Source: an uncultured Muribaculum sp.
GTDB lineage: Bacteria > Bacteroidota > Bacteroidia > Bacteroidales > Muribaculaceae
Direction: 5' to 3'
Length of the DNA stretch: 64,000 bases
Assembly: GCA_910587665.1 (NCBI GenBank)
Contig: CAJUMZ010000017.1
Location: 7,714-71,713, forward strand
Shown: piece after piece, positions 53,585-62,774 of the stretch
Position numbering within the stretch: the stretch's first letter is position 1
How the letters are laid out: each line of letters opens with the position of its first letter
Notes under the pieces: model-generated
What the model was told of the DNA's origin: nothing
What the model saw: the letters and a program-made list of their open reading frames with translations, nothing else
The model's database searches: none
Position numbers and translations under genes: made by a program

Positions 53585-56491
53585 TCAGAGCTGCTTCTTT
53601 ACCTCGACCTGCTCGAATGCCTCAATGAGGTCGCCCTCCTGAAGGTCGTTGTAGCCGACGATGCTTAGACCGCAGTCGTAGCCTGTGAGCACCTCCTTGA
53701 CATCATCCTTGAATCGCTTGAGCGAACCAAGGTCGCCGGTGTAGCGTACGATGCCGTCGCGGATAAGGCGAACCTTGCAGGAACGCTTGATCTTGCCTTC
53801 GCGCACGATGGCTCCGGCGATTGTGCCGACCTTAGATATGTGGTAGGTCTGCAGCACTTCGGCTGTTCCGACAACCTCTTCTTTGAATTCGGGAGCAAGC
53901 ATACCTGCCATGGCATCCTTGACCTCCTCGATCGCCTGATAGATGACCGAGTAGAGGCGTATCTCGACACCTTCACGCTCGGCGGCACGGCGTGCAGCCT
54001 GTGAGGGTCGCACCTGGAAGCCGATGATGATAGCGTCGGAGGCGGCGGCAAGGGTGACGTCGCTCTCGGAGATCGCGCCGACAGCCTTGTGGAGCACATT
54101 GACCTGCACCTCTTCGGTGGATAGCTTGATAAGAGAGTCGGAAAGTGCCTCGATAGAGCCGTCAACGTCGCCCTTGACGATGATATTAAGCTCATGGAAG
54201 TTGCCGATAGCGCGGCGACGGCCGATTTCCTCAAGTGTGGTGCGCTTGTTGGTGCGGAGTCCGAGTTCGCGCTGAAGTTGCTCGCGCTTGTTGGCGATCT
54301 CGCGGGCTTCCTGCTCGGTCTCCATCACGTTGAACGTATCGCCTGCGGTAGGCGCCCCGTTGAGCCCGAGTATCAGCGCAGGAGTGGCGGGACCCGCCTC
54401 CTTTATGCGCTGGTTGCGCTCGTTGAACATCGCCTTGATCTTACCGTAGTGGGTACCGGCAAGGATTATGTCGCCGACATGGAGTGTACCGTTCTGTACG
54501 AGGATATTTGCGACATAGCCGCGTCCCTTGTCAAGCGATGACTCGATAATAGAGCCTGTTGCCGGGCGGTCGGGGTTGGCTTTAAGGTCAAGCATCTCGG
54601 CTTCGAGAAGCACCTTCTCCATAAGCTCGTTGACTCCGAGACCTTTCTTTGCCGATATATCCTGCGACTGGTATTTACCGCCCCAGTCCTCGACGAGATA
54701 GTTCATGGCGGCAAGCTCTTCTTTGATCTTGTCGGGATTTGCGGTGGGCTTGTCTATCTTGTTGATTGCAAACACAATGGGCACACCTGCCGCCGACGCG
54801 TGGTTGATCGCCTCGACTGTCTGCGGCATCACGTTGTCATCGGCCGCAACGATAATGATCACAAGGTCGGTGACCTTGGCTCCTCGTGCACGCATGGCGG
54901 TGAACGCCTCGTGACCGGGGGTATCGAGGAAGGTGATGCGCCTGCCGTCTTCAAGCTTGACGTTGTAGGCGCCGATATGCTGTGTGATGCCACCGGCTTC
55001 ACCGGCGATCACATTGGCGTTGCGGATATAGTCGAGCAGCGATGTCTTACCGTGGTCGACGTGACCCATGACGGTGACAACAGGCGGGCGGCTGACGAGA
55101 TCTTCCTCGCTGTCCTCATCCTGATGGATGGCCTCTACCACTTCTGCCGATACATATTCGGTCTTGTAGCCGAATTCTTCAGCCACAATATTGATGGTCT
55201 CGGCGTCGAGACGCTGGTTGATAGAAACCATCACACCGAGATTCATGCAGGTGGCGATTACATTATTGATGGGTACATCCATCATTACGGCAAGGTCGTT
55301 GGCGGTCACAAATTCGGTGAGCTTAAGCACTTTGCTCTCAGCAGCCTCCATTTCGGCGGCCTCGCGCTCACGCGACTGGAAAGCCTCGCGTTTTTCCTTA
55401 CGCCACTTGACACCCTTTTTCTGTCCCTTATCTTTATTGATAAGGCGGGCAAGGGTCTCCTTAACCTGCTTCTGTACATCTTCCTCGCTTACCTCGGAAT
55501 GGACAGGGCGTTTGTTGCGCTCCTTGCCTTTGCCGCGGTCGTGGCGTTGCTGGGAAGAGTTGTTATTGTTTTTACCACCTTCGTTACCGCGCTGCACGGG
55601 CTGCTGGTTGGATGTCTTTTCGATATCCACTTTTTCCTTACCTATGCGGCGGCGTTTTTTTCTGTCGCTCTGCTGTGAAGATGCAGCGCCTGCGGTCGCC
55701 TGATTGCTCTTGGCGATGCGCTCGTTACGGCGTTCTTCCTTGCTCTTTTTCTTTGGTCGGGTCGACTGATTGATCGCCGAAAGATCAATTTTGCCGATAA
55801 CATTTAGCTGCGGACCGCCCGTAACGGGACCGGTGGTGAAAATCTCCACCTCTTTTTTCTCTGTCACTGCGGGTGTTTCAGCCTTTACTTCCGCCTTTTG
55901 CTCTACAGGTTTTGTTTCCGCCGGCTTTGAAGCCGCGGGTTTGGGCTGCGGAGCAGGAGCCGGTTTGGGCTGCACGGGAACTTTCGCCTCAACTGCGGGC
56001 TGAGGCTTAGGCTCGGGTTTAGGCTCGGGCTTGGGCTGAGGCTTTATTTCCTGCTTGGGTTCCGATTTGGGCTCGGGCTTGGGCTGAGGTTTAGGTTCAG
56101 GCTTTGGTTGCGGCTTGGGCTCGGGTCTTGGAGCAGGCTCGGGAGCCGGTGCCTTTGGCTTTTCAGGAGCGACAGGATTGCCGCGCTTGTCAAGCTTGAT
56201 ATGCCCTACGACCCTGGGACCGTGGGACTCTGTGGCCGTTTCCTTGGGCTCGGCGATTTTTTGTGCCGGCTTTTCGGCAGCCGGGGGTGTTGTTGTCTTG
56301 CTATGACGTTCGGTGTTTTTTGCGGGCACCTTGTCATTGCCATATTGAGCCACCAACATGTTATAGGCATTATCGTCGATACGAGTATTCGGGTTCATAT
56401 CGACATTGATGCCTTTCGATTGCAAGAAATCGATTACAGTCGGCAACGCAATGTTCAGGTCTTTTGCTACTTTGCTTATTTTTATCGGCAT
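53585..56491 (-). CDS. infB: Translation initiation factor IF-2
   Basis: IF-2 is the GTPase that positions initiator tRNA and joins the ribosomal subunits. The 968-residue protein has an IF2_N helix bundle (KISKVAKDLNIALPTVIDFL), a long low-complexity linker of Lys-Pro-Glu repeats (about 115-195) and a basic stretch, then the G domain: VTVMGHVDHGKTSL near residue 470 (G1), DTPGHEAF (G3) and NKIDKP (G4). Domains II-IV follow and end EQVEVKKQL. Linker length is variable in Bacteroidetes. It follows nusA by 29 bases. Confidence 0.97.
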   Translation of the reverse strand: MPIKISKVAKDLNIALPTVIDFLQSKGINVDMNPNTRIDDNAYNMLVAQYGNDKVPAKNTERHSKTTTPPAAEKPAQKIAEPKETATESHGPRVVGHIKLDKRGNPVAPEKPKAPAPEPAPRPEPKPQPKPEPKPQPKPEPKSEPKQEIKPQPKPEPKPEPKPQPAVEAKVPVQPKPAPAPQPKPAASKPAETKPVEQKAEVKAETPAVTEKKEVEIFTTGPVTGGPQLNVIGKIDLSAINQSTRPKKKSKEERRNERIAKSNQATAGAASSQQSDRKKRRRIGKEKVDIEKTSNQQPVQRGNEGGKNNNNSSQQRHDRGKGKERNKRPVHSEVSEEDVQKQVKETLARLINKDKGQKKGVKWRKEKREAFQSREREAAEMEAAESKVLKLTEFVTANDLAVMMDVPINNVIATCMNLGVMVSINQRLDAETINIVAEEFGYKTEYVSAEVVEAIHQDEDSEEDLVSRPPVVTVMGHVDHGKTSLLDYIRNANVIAGEAGGITQHIGAYNVKLEDGRRITFLDTPGHEAFTAMRARGAKVTDLVIIIVAADDNVMPQTVEAINHASAAGVPIVFAINKIDKPTANPDKIKEELAAMNYLVEDWGGKYQSQDISAKKGLGVNELMEKVLLEAEMLDLKANPDRPATGSIIESSLDKGRGYVANILVQNGTLHVGDIILAGTHYGKIKAMFNERNQRIKEAGPATPALILGLNGAPTAGDTFNVMETEQEAREIANKREQLQRELGLRTNKRTTLEEIGRRRAIGNFHELNIIVKGDVDGSIEALSDSLIKLSTEEVQVNVLHKAVGAISESDVTLAAASDAIIIGFQVRPSQAARRAAEREGVEIRLYSVIYQAIEEVKDAMAGMLAPEFKEEVVGTAEVLQTYHISKVGTIAGAIVREGKIKRSCKVRLIRDGIVRYTGDLGSLKRFKDDVKEVLTGYDCGLSIVGYNDLQEGDLIEAFEQVEVKKQL

Positions 56492-56520
56492 ATTATGAAT
56501 TAGGTGGTTGTCGGGGGAAA

Positions 56521-57777
56521 TTAATCTTCAAATTCTGCCTTGAGTATCGAGAGTACATTGTCGACTGTATCTTCTTCAAGGTCAGCCTTTTCAATGATCA
56601 TCTCACGCGGCATTGCGAGCACGTTTTTAGCAGTGATGCAACCGATGTTTTTGAGGGCGTCGATTACCCATCCGTCGATTTCATCCTTAAACTCGTCAAG
56701 GTAGATGTCGTCGTTAAACTCTTCGCCGGTATCGCGGTATACGTCGATCACATATCCGGTGAGCTTTGACGCGAGCTTTATGTTGAGCGCGCCCTTACCG
56801 ATAGCGAGGGGCACTTCTTCGGGGCGTAGGAACACTTCGGCGCGCTTCTCCTCGGTGTTGAGGCGTATTGATGACACCTTTGCAGGGCTGAGTGCGCGCT
56901 GGATCAGGAGTTCGGGATTGGAGGTATAGTTGATCACATCGATGTTTTCGTTGCGGAGCTCGCGAACGATACCGTGGATGCGTGAGCCTTTCACTCCGAC
57001 GCATGCGCCTACCGGGTCAATGCGGTCATCGTAGCTCTCGACTGCGATTTTGGCGCGTTCGCCGGGGATGCGTGCCACCGCGCGGATGTTGATGAGTCCG
57101 TCGTGGATTTCCGGCACCTCAAGTTCGAAGAGGCGGCGGAGGAATTCATCGGATGTGCGCGACACGGTGATGCGTATGTTGTTGTTCTTGTTGTCGACCT
57201 TGAGGATGACAGCCCTTACGTTTTCTCCCTTGCGGAAATAATCGCCGGGGATCGACTCGCTCTTGGGGAGCAGAAGCTCGTTTTCCTCGCTGTCGAGGAG
57301 AAGGGTCTCTTTGCTCCATGTCTGGTATACCTCGCCGGTCACAAGCTCTCCTTCATGATCCTTGAACTGCGCGTAGATAGCCTCTTTCTGGAGGTCGAGT
57401 ATCTTTGACTGCAGTGTTTGGCGCAGATTAAGGATGGCGCGACGACCGAATTTCTCGAAGATGATCTCGCGTGTATGCTCCTCGCCTACCTCCACGTCGG
57501 GGTTCTGGTCGGCGCGGGCGTCGCTGAGCGAAATCTGTGTGGAGGGGTTGGTGACCTCTCCGTCGGGCACGACTTCAAGATTCTGGAAAATCTGTACGTC
57601 ACCTTTGTCGGGGTTCATGATCACGTCAAGATTCTCGTCGGTTCCGAACATTTTGGCAAGGACATTGCGGAATGACTCTTCAAGCACTGAGATCATCGTA
57701 GCCTTGTCGATATGTTTTAGTTCCTTAAATTCGGCAAATCTTTCCACCATATTGGGGGATTCCTCTTTCTTAGCCAT
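56521..57777 (-). CDS. nusA: Transcription termination/antitermination factor NusA
   Basis: NusA binds RNA polymerase and controls pausing, termination and antitermination. The 418-residue protein has the N-terminal RNAP-binding domain (ERFAEFKELKHIDKATMISV), an S1 domain (GELVTGEVYQTWSKETLLLD) and two KH domains (DPVGACVGVKGSRIHGIVRE and PLAIGKGALNIKLASKLTGY). It lacks the C-terminal acidic repeats of E. coli NusA, as expected. It lies in the rimP-nusA-infB order, 20 bases after rimP. Confidence 0.96.
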   Translation of the reverse strand: MAKKEESPNMVERFAEFKELKHIDKATMISVLEESFRNVLAKMFGTDENLDVIMNPDKGDVQIFQNLEVVPDGEVTNPSTQISLSDARADQNPDVEVGEEHTREIIFEKFGRRAILNLRQTLQSKILDLQKEAIYAQFKDHEGELVTGEVYQTWSKETLLLDSEENELLLPKSESIPGDYFRKGENVRAVILKVDNKNNNIRITVSRTSDEFLRRLFELEVPEIHDGLINIRAVARIPGERAKIAVESYDDRIDPVGACVGVKGSRIHGIVRELRNENIDVINYTSNPELLIQRALSPAKVSSIRLNTEEKRAEVFLRPEEVPLAIGKGALNIKLASKLTGYVIDVYRDTGEEFNDDIYLDEFKDEIDGWVIDALKNIGCITAKNVLAMPREMIIEKADLEEDTVDNVLSILKAEFED

Positions 57778-57797
57778 ATTTGGGTATTTGTGGGGTT

Positions 57798-58265
57798 TTA
57801 TTTGAAATCAATTAAGTATTTTACATATTTTGTGTCGGCAATCTTGATAGTGACCGGCTCTTCTACCATCACAGGGCGTTTTGCTCCCGGCTCTTTCACT
57901 TTTTTCTCTACTGTGACGGTGAAATCGTCGTCGCCCACGCTTGTGAGAGTGCCTTTCAGCTTAACGCCTCCCTTGGTCAGTACCTCTACCTGATTGCCTA
58001 TGTTTTTGAGGTATTGTCCGCGCACCTTGAACGGGGCGGTCAGTCCTGCCGAGCCTACCTCAAGCGAATAGTCTTCCACGTCGCGGTCAAATACGCTTTC
58101 AATCTTTCGCGTGATCTCCGCGCAAGTGTCGATGTCAAGTCCGTCGGGGCTGTCAAGCTCCACGGTAATCGAGTTGTCGGGGGTCACTGCTATGTCGACT
58201 ATAAACAGCGGGGTGCCCTTTATGGCATCCTCTACTGTGGCGGTCAGTAATTGGCGGTCTATCAT
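57798..58265 (-). CDS. rimP: Ribosome maturation factor RimP
   Basis: RimP is needed for 30S subunit assembly. The 155-residue protein has the N-terminal alpha-beta domain with SPDGLDIDTCAEITRKIESV, DVEDYSLEVGSAGLTAPFKV (the conserved YxLEVSSPG-like segment, here with GSAG) and the C-terminal SH3-like barrel. It heads the conserved rimP-nusA-infB operon. Confidence 0.94.
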   Translation of the reverse strand: MIDRQLLTATVEDAIKGTPLFIVDIAVTPDNSITVELDSPDGLDIDTCAEITRKIESVFDRDVEDYSLEVGSAGLTAPFKVRGQYLKNIGNQVEVLTKGGVKLKGTLTSVGDDDFTVTVEKKVKEPGAKRPVMVEEPVTIKIADTKYVKYLIDFK

Positions 58266-58296
58266 CCTTTTGTTGGTTGAACGGGTTTATACAAGT

Positions 58297-58344
58297 CGGA
58301 GGGGACTGTCGCCCCCTCCGGTTGTCGAATCATTTGCAAAGATA
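58297..58344 (-). promoter_or_regulatory. Promoter and leader hairpin of the rimP-nusA-infB operon
   Basis: The minus strand has TATCTTTG (58344-58337) with TTTG (58368-58365) exactly 20 bases upstream, a good Bacteroidetes promoter. The predicted leader holds a strong eight-pair hairpin, CGGAGGGG/CCCCTCCG (58297-58320), about 30 bases before the rimP ATG. Confidence 0.65.
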
Positions 58345-58424
58345 ATAATTATTTGCCGCCTATGCAAATAAACTGTTTTGCACGCATTTGCACAGGTGAT
58401 AGTTTATGTGATATTTAACATAAA

Positions 58425-59663
58425 TTAACTTAAGGATTGCCTATTTAGCCGCTGTCGCATGATTACGGCAGTCAGCGAGGAGGTGATAAGCCCTACGATT
58501 GCCACAAGCGCTATCACGGCAAGCAGATCGACCGGCTCGACTCTGACAGGATACACGTCGATTGACATTGCGGAATGGTCGCCCCCGAGTTTTATGAATC
58601 CGCCCCATTGCTGTGCCAGGGATAGGGCGACGCCGAGTATTATCCCTATTATGCCGCCGAACAGCGATATCAGCCATCCTTCGGTGATGAATATGCGTGA
58701 TATCATGCCGCGTGACGCTCCGAGCGCATAAAGTGTGTGGATGTTGTCATCTTTTTCGATGATTAGCATCGACAGGGTGGAAATGACGTTGAATGAGGCT
58801 ATTATAAGGATGAAGGCAAGCAGGAAGAATGTGATCCATTTCTCTATGGATATCATCTTAAATGATTGCTCCTGTTGCTTGATGCGATCTTTTACCTCTA
58901 CGTTGTCGCCAAGCATGGCTTGGATCGTCTTCGCGTTTTTACCGGTGTCGGCACCGGGTGAAAGTTTTACCTCGATTGCTGTTGCCTCGTCATCATAGTC
59001 GAGCATGCGCCGTGTAGCCGGCAGTGGCAGCAGGATCAGGTCGGTGTCAAATTCCGCCTGCTCTGTCTGGAATACGCCTCCTATGAAAAGTGAGTCGGTT
59101 CTGAATGATGCGGCGGGGTTGGCGGGGTTGATGCGCCCGATGCGCCGCGGCACATACAGGTCAAGCATCCGGTAAAATCCGGGATGCGCCTCCAGGTTGA
59201 TTGCCGCGCCTACGCTCAGTGTGGCAAAGTCGCCGTAGTCCGGGTCGCTGAGCATCCATGCTCCGTCGTCAAGCACGATGGAACGGATGTCGGTTATTGT
59301 GTCGTATGCCTCGGTGACGCCTTTTATCACTACCGGCATCTGCTTGCCCGAATAGATGGCGAGCGCATGTTCTTCGACCGTGGAGGCGGCTGTGGTGACT
59401 TCCGGGAGGCTGCGCAGGAGCGTCGTAATCGAATCGGCCGACTCGATTACCTTGCCGCTGCGGCTTTCGATGCGGAGGTCGGGTGACAGCTGCGAAATTT
59501 TCGATTCGGCAAGGTCGGTGAATCCGTTGAACACCGACAGCACGCATACGATTGCAATCGTAGCGACGGCAACACCGATCATCGACACGAGCGAGATTAC
59601 GTTTACCGCCGAATGGGTCTTTTTTGAAAATAAGTAACGCAGCGCGACCCTTAGTGTAAGCAT
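58425..59663 (-). CDS. LolC/E-like ABC transporter permease (FtsX family)
   Basis: The 412-residue protein has an N-terminal membrane helix (SAVNVISLVSMIGVAVATIA), a periplasmic MacB-core domain (about 45-265) and three C-terminal helices of the FtsX fold (FFLLAFILIIASFNVISTLS and two more). The layout fits LolC/LolE, which release lipoproteins from the inner membrane, though the ATPase is not encoded nearby. Its start codon shares a base with the rbfA stop. Confidence 0.88.
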   Translation of the reverse strand: MLTLRVALRYLFSKKTHSAVNVISLVSMIGVAVATIAIVCVLSVFNGFTDLAESKISQLSPDLRIESRSGKVIESADSITTLLRSLPEVTTAASTVEEHALAIYSGKQMPVVIKGVTEAYDTITDIRSIVLDDGAWMLSDPDYGDFATLSVGAAINLEAHPGFYRMLDLYVPRRIGRINPANPAASFRTDSLFIGGVFQTEQAEFDTDLILLPLPATRRMLDYDDEATAIEVKLSPGADTGKNAKTIQAMLGDNVEVKDRIKQQEQSFKMISIEKWITFFLLAFILIIASFNVISTLSMLIIEKDDNIHTLYALGASRGMISRIFITEGWLISLFGGIIGIILGVALSLAQQWGGFIKLGGDHSAMSIDVYPVRVEPVDLLAVIALVAIVGLITSSLTAVIMRQRLNRQSLS

Positions 59664-59998
59664 CAGGATTTAAGCAGATTGTCTATGTTTTCAAGATAGT
59701 CGAGCGAGTCGTCGAGGTAGAAAGCGAGCTCGGGCGTCTTGCGAAGCTGGTAGCGCACTTTCTGTGCGAGGTCGTAGCGGATGGTCTTGGCGCTGTTTTT
59801 AATGCTTTCAAGCAGCTCCTGACTCTTCTCGGAGGGGAATACAGAGAGATATACCTTGGCGACACTAAGGTCGGGCGACACTCTTACCGCGCTTACTGAG
59901 ATGATCACGCCGTGGGTCTTTGCTGTCTGCTGGCGGAATATTTCGCTAAGCTCTTTCTGGAGCAGTCTTGATATTTTGGCTTGACGGGTTGTTTCCAT
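59663..59998 (-). CDS. rbfA: Ribosome-binding factor A
   Basis: RbfA is a KH-fold protein that assists 16S rRNA 5'-end maturation and 30S assembly. The 111-residue sequence contains QAKISRLLQKELSEIFRQQT, VSAVRVSPDLSVAKVYLSVF and LRKTPELAFYLDDSLDYLE, all typical. It is translated together with the FtsX-family permease downstream (one-base overlap). Confidence 0.95.
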   Translation of the reverse strand: METTRQAKISRLLQKELSEIFRQQTAKTHGVIISVSAVRVSPDLSVAKVYLSVFPSEKSQELLESIKNSAKTIRYDLAQKVRYQLRKTPELAFYLDDSLDYLENIDNLLKS

Positions 59999-60050
59999 AT
60001 TCTTGAAATTTTTGGTTAATGACTTTTATGTATTAACGCGCAACTCAATG

Positions 60051-60058
60051 CAAAGTTA
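60051..60058 (-). promoter_or_regulatory. Candidate promoter of rbfA-permease unit
   Basis: Minus strand TAACTTTG with TTTG (60082-60079) exactly 20 bases upstream. It overlaps the 3' end of the O-methyltransferase gene, so rbfA has its own start of transcription. Confidence 0.6.
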
Positions 60059-60718
60059 CTCACATGCGGGATGTTTTGCAAATAGATCCGGCTTCTTGTA
60101 GATCACCGTGAGTCCGTCGCGAAGCGGGATTATCACTTTCTCCACCGATGTGTCGGCGGCCACATGGTCGTTAAAGTCAAGTATACCCGCTGTCTGTGCG
60201 TCGCGGGCGTCTCCGTCGGTAACCTTGCCATACCATAGCGTGTTGTCGGCGATTATGAAACCTCCGGGGTTGACTCGCGGCAATACAAGACGATAGTAGT
60301 CAAGATAGCTGCGCTTGTTGGCGTCGATAAACACGAGATCCCATCCGTCTCCGAGCGTGGGTATTATGTCGCGGGCGTCGCCGATGTGCATTGTTATGCG
60401 GTTGCGCAGTGGCGACTTTGCGAAATGGGCTTCAATGAAGTCCTGAAGCTCGTCGTTTATCTCGATGGTGTGTATCTCGGCGCCTTCGGCGGTCCCTTCG
60501 GCGAGACATAGTGCCGAGTAACCGGTGAAAGTGCCGAGCTCGAGTACTCGGCGGGGGTTGATCATGCGGGTAAACATCTTCAGCATACGCCCCTGCAGGT
60601 GACCGGAGCACATGTTGGCGTAAAGGCAGTCGACATGTGTGTCGCGGTTGAGCCGCGCCAGTTCGGGCGGCTCCGGATCGATATGGGTAAGTATGTAGCG
60701 TTCTAACTCTTCGGTCAT
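60056..60718 (-). CDS. SAM-dependent O-methyltransferase (family 3)
   Basis: The 220-residue protein fits the catechol/caffeoyl-CoA O-methyltransferase family: VLELGTFTGYSALCLAEG (SAM motif I, near residue 58), HTIEINDEL, WDLVFIDANKRSYLDYY (metal-binding Asp) and DNTLWYGKV. Such enzymes methylate small hydroxylated compounds; the bacterial substrate is generally unknown. It follows pyk by one base and lies last in the aroQ-pyk-omt group. Confidence 0.9.
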   Translation of the reverse strand: MTEELERYILTHIDPEPPELARLNRDTHVDCLYANMCSGHLQGRMLKMFTRMINPRRVLELGTFTGYSALCLAEGTAEGAEIHTIEINDELQDFIEAHFAKSPLRNRITMHIGDARDIIPTLGDGWDLVFIDANKRSYLDYYRLVLPRVNPGGFIIADNTLWYGKVTDGDARDAQTAGILDFNDHVAADTSVEKVIIPLRDGLTVIYKKPDLFAKHPACE

Positions 60719-60719
60719 C

Positions 60720-62174
60720 TCATCTGTGTGTCTCTTCGAGGTTGGGCAGGTTATAGCTCTGGAAGTTGTCCATTATATCGCCTACGTTGTTGATTTCAAG
60801 AAATGAAGTGCCGTGGCCTTCTCCATATGCGCCGCCGAGGTAGGCTATGCGGTCCTCTTTGGTGAGCCTGCCGCTTTCGATGAGGTGCATAAGCGCGTTT
60901 TGGAGATATACTCTTGACGACTCCATACGCCCCTGATATATTGGAAGCACGCCGTAAGAAAGTGCGAGAAGTCTTACCACGTAAGGATAGTAGCAGATGG
61001 CAAGCGTCGGGTAGCTTCCTCTGAACGAGGCGATGTATCGAGCGGTCCTTCCGGTGTAGCTGTCGGTGATTATTGCCTTGGTGGATAGTGTCTGTGACGA
61101 AGCCACCGCCTGGCGGGAGAGGAATGATGTTACATCCGGCTCGATGACAGGGATGGGTCGTGTGTTGACAAGTGATTTCTCGACTTCGGCGGCGACTCGG
61201 GTCATGGTGGCTATTGCTTCCACCGGATATTTGCCGTAGGCGGTTTCGCCGCTTAGCATGAGCGCGTCGGTATGCTGATTGACGGCGTTGGCGATATCGC
61301 TCACCTCGGCACGTGTCGGGCGGGGATTGTTGATCATCGAGTGGAGCATCTGTGTGGCTACGATTACCGGTTTATGGCGCAGTATGCACTTGTTGATCAG
61401 CTCATTCTGTATTACGGGTATGCGCTCGGCAGGCACCTCGATGCCGAGGTCGCCGCGGGCGATCATGATTCCGTACGACACATCGAGTATCTCGTCAAAA
61501 TTGTCGATGCCCTCCTGATTCTCGATTTTTGAGATTATTTTGATGGGGCTGTTGTGGGCGTCTAATATCTCCTGGATGTCGAGTACATCTTGCGCGCTTC
61601 TTACAAATGAGTGTGCGATGAAGTCTACTCCGAGATCCATGGCGTAGCCGATGTTGGTGCGGTCGCGTTCGGTGAGCGAAGGCAGCTCGATTCTTACGCC
61701 GGGCACATTTACGCTCTTGCGTGACCCGAGCGATCCTCCGTTCTGCGCTGTGGCATGTATCTCGTAGCCGTCAATAGAGTCGATGAGGAAGTCGATCTCA
61801 CCGTCATCGATAAGAAAATGCACTCCCGGTCGTATGTCATGGGCGATATTGGGATAGGTCAGATATATGGTATCCTTGTCTGTCTCGCCATTGGGGTCGC
61901 CGACAAATGTTACTTTGTCGCCCGGAGCAAACTCTATGTTCATGTCATCGACATTGGTTGTGGTGCGTATTTCCGCGCCCTTGGTGTCCATAAGTATGCC
62001 GATGGATGACGAAACCGCACGCACATTTTCAACAATGCGCCTGAATCCTTCAAGTTGGATATGGGCGGAGTTCATCCTTACCACATTTAGCCCGTTCTCG
62101 TAAAGGTCGCGGATAAAGTCCACGTCACAACGCCTGTCTGATATTGTGGCGACTATTTTGGTGAATTTCTTCAT
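60720..62174 (-). CDS. pyk: Pyruvate kinase
   Basis: Pyruvate kinase makes pyruvate and ATP from phosphoenolpyruvate, ending glycolysis. The 484-residue protein has KIVATISDRRCDVDFIRDLY at the start, MNSAH for the usual MNFSHG, the active-site ISKIENQEGIDNFDEIL with catalytic Lys, ARGDLGIEVPAERIP, and KPVIVATQMLHSM. The C-terminal allosteric domain is present. It lies 28 bases after aroQ. Confidence 0.96.
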   Translation of the reverse strand: MKKFTKIVATISDRRCDVDFIRDLYENGLNVVRMNSAHIQLEGFRRIVENVRAVSSSIGILMDTKGAEIRTTTNVDDMNIEFAPGDKVTFVGDPNGETDKDTIYLTYPNIAHDIRPGVHFLIDDGEIDFLIDSIDGYEIHATAQNGGSLGSRKSVNVPGVRIELPSLTERDRTNIGYAMDLGVDFIAHSFVRSAQDVLDIQEILDAHNSPIKIISKIENQEGIDNFDEILDVSYGIMIARGDLGIEVPAERIPVIQNELINKCILRHKPVIVATQMLHSMINNPRPTRAEVSDIANAVNQHTDALMLSGETAYGKYPVEAIATMTRVAAEVEKSLVNTRPIPVIEPDVTSFLSRQAVASSQTLSTKAIITDSYTGRTARYIASFRGSYPTLAICYYPYVVRLLALSYGVLPIYQGRMESSRVYLQNALMHLIESGRLTKEDRIAYLGGAYGEGHGTSFLEINNVGDIMDNFQSYNLPNLEETHR

Positions 62175-62202
62175 CTTATAAATAAGTGAATTAGGTTTTG
62201 GT

Positions 62203-62622
62203 TTATTTTACAAATGCTTCGATTGCAAGACGGTAGCTGTCAAGCCCGAACCCTGCGATGACTCCGCGGCACACCCCGCTTATCATCGACCGATGGCGTA
62301 TCTCTTCGCGGGAATGCACGTTGCTTATGTGCACTTCGATTACCGGGGTGTTTATAGCCGCTATGGCATCGGCGATGGCGAGAGATGTATGAGTGTATGC
62401 GCCGGCATTCAGCACAATCCCGTCGGTTTTGCCGAATCCTGCTTCATGAAGCTTGTCGATGATGTCGCCTTCGTGATTGCTTTGGAAATATTCGATTGTG
62501 ATGTCGCTATACTTGTTGCGCAGCCTCGTGAGGAAAGATTCAAATCCTTCGTTGCCATATATTCCCGGCTCTCTTATGCCCAGTAGATTGAGGTTGGGTC
62601 CGTTGATGATGGTGATATTCAT
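62203..62622 (-). CDS. aroQ: 3-dehydroquinate dehydratase, type II
   Basis: AroQ dehydrates 3-dehydroquinate in the shikimate pathway. The 139-residue protein has IINGPNLNLLGIREPGIYG (5-23), where the Arg and Tyr are catalytic, YFQSNHEGDIIDKLHEA, GIVLNAGAYTHTSLAI and VEVHISNVHSREEIRHRS. Length is normal. It is first in the aroQ-pyk-omt group. Confidence 0.97.
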   Translation of the reverse strand: MNITIINGPNLNLLGIREPGIYGNEGFESFLTRLRNKYSDITIEYFQSNHEGDIIDKLHEAGFGKTDGIVLNAGAYTHTSLAIADAIAAINTPVIEVHISNVHSREEIRHRSMISGVCRGVIAGFGLDSYRLAIEAFVK

Positions 62623-62645
62623 TATCTTATTGGCTTGATATTTTG

Positions 62646-62653
62646 CAAAGTTA
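62646..62653 (-). promoter_or_regulatory. Candidate -7 element (TAACTTTG) for aroQ operon
   Basis: Minus strand TAACTTTG lies 24 bases before the aroQ ATG; a TTG is present about 22 bases further upstream. Confidence 0.55.
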
Positions 62654-62717
62654 CGTAGAAATCCCCGGTTTTGAGCAATTATGGGGCTATAAAGTTGATG
62701 TGTATTACGCTTATCGC

Positions 62718-62747
62718 TTTGTGTTTTGTGGAAATATATTAATTTTG
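62718..62747 (+). promoter_or_regulatory. Promoter of the secreted EEP-family gene
   Basis: TTTG (62718-62721) and TAATTTTG (62740-62747) are 18 bases apart and end 27 bases before the ATG, matching both Bacteroidetes promoter boxes. Confidence 0.65.
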
Positions 62748-62774
62748 TGAGTTGAAATCTATTACATATTGTTT

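Noticed and set aside
55925..56160. Tandem-repeat DNA inside infB
   Set aside because: It encodes the Lys-Pro-Glu linker of IF-2, a normal variable feature, not a separate repeat element.
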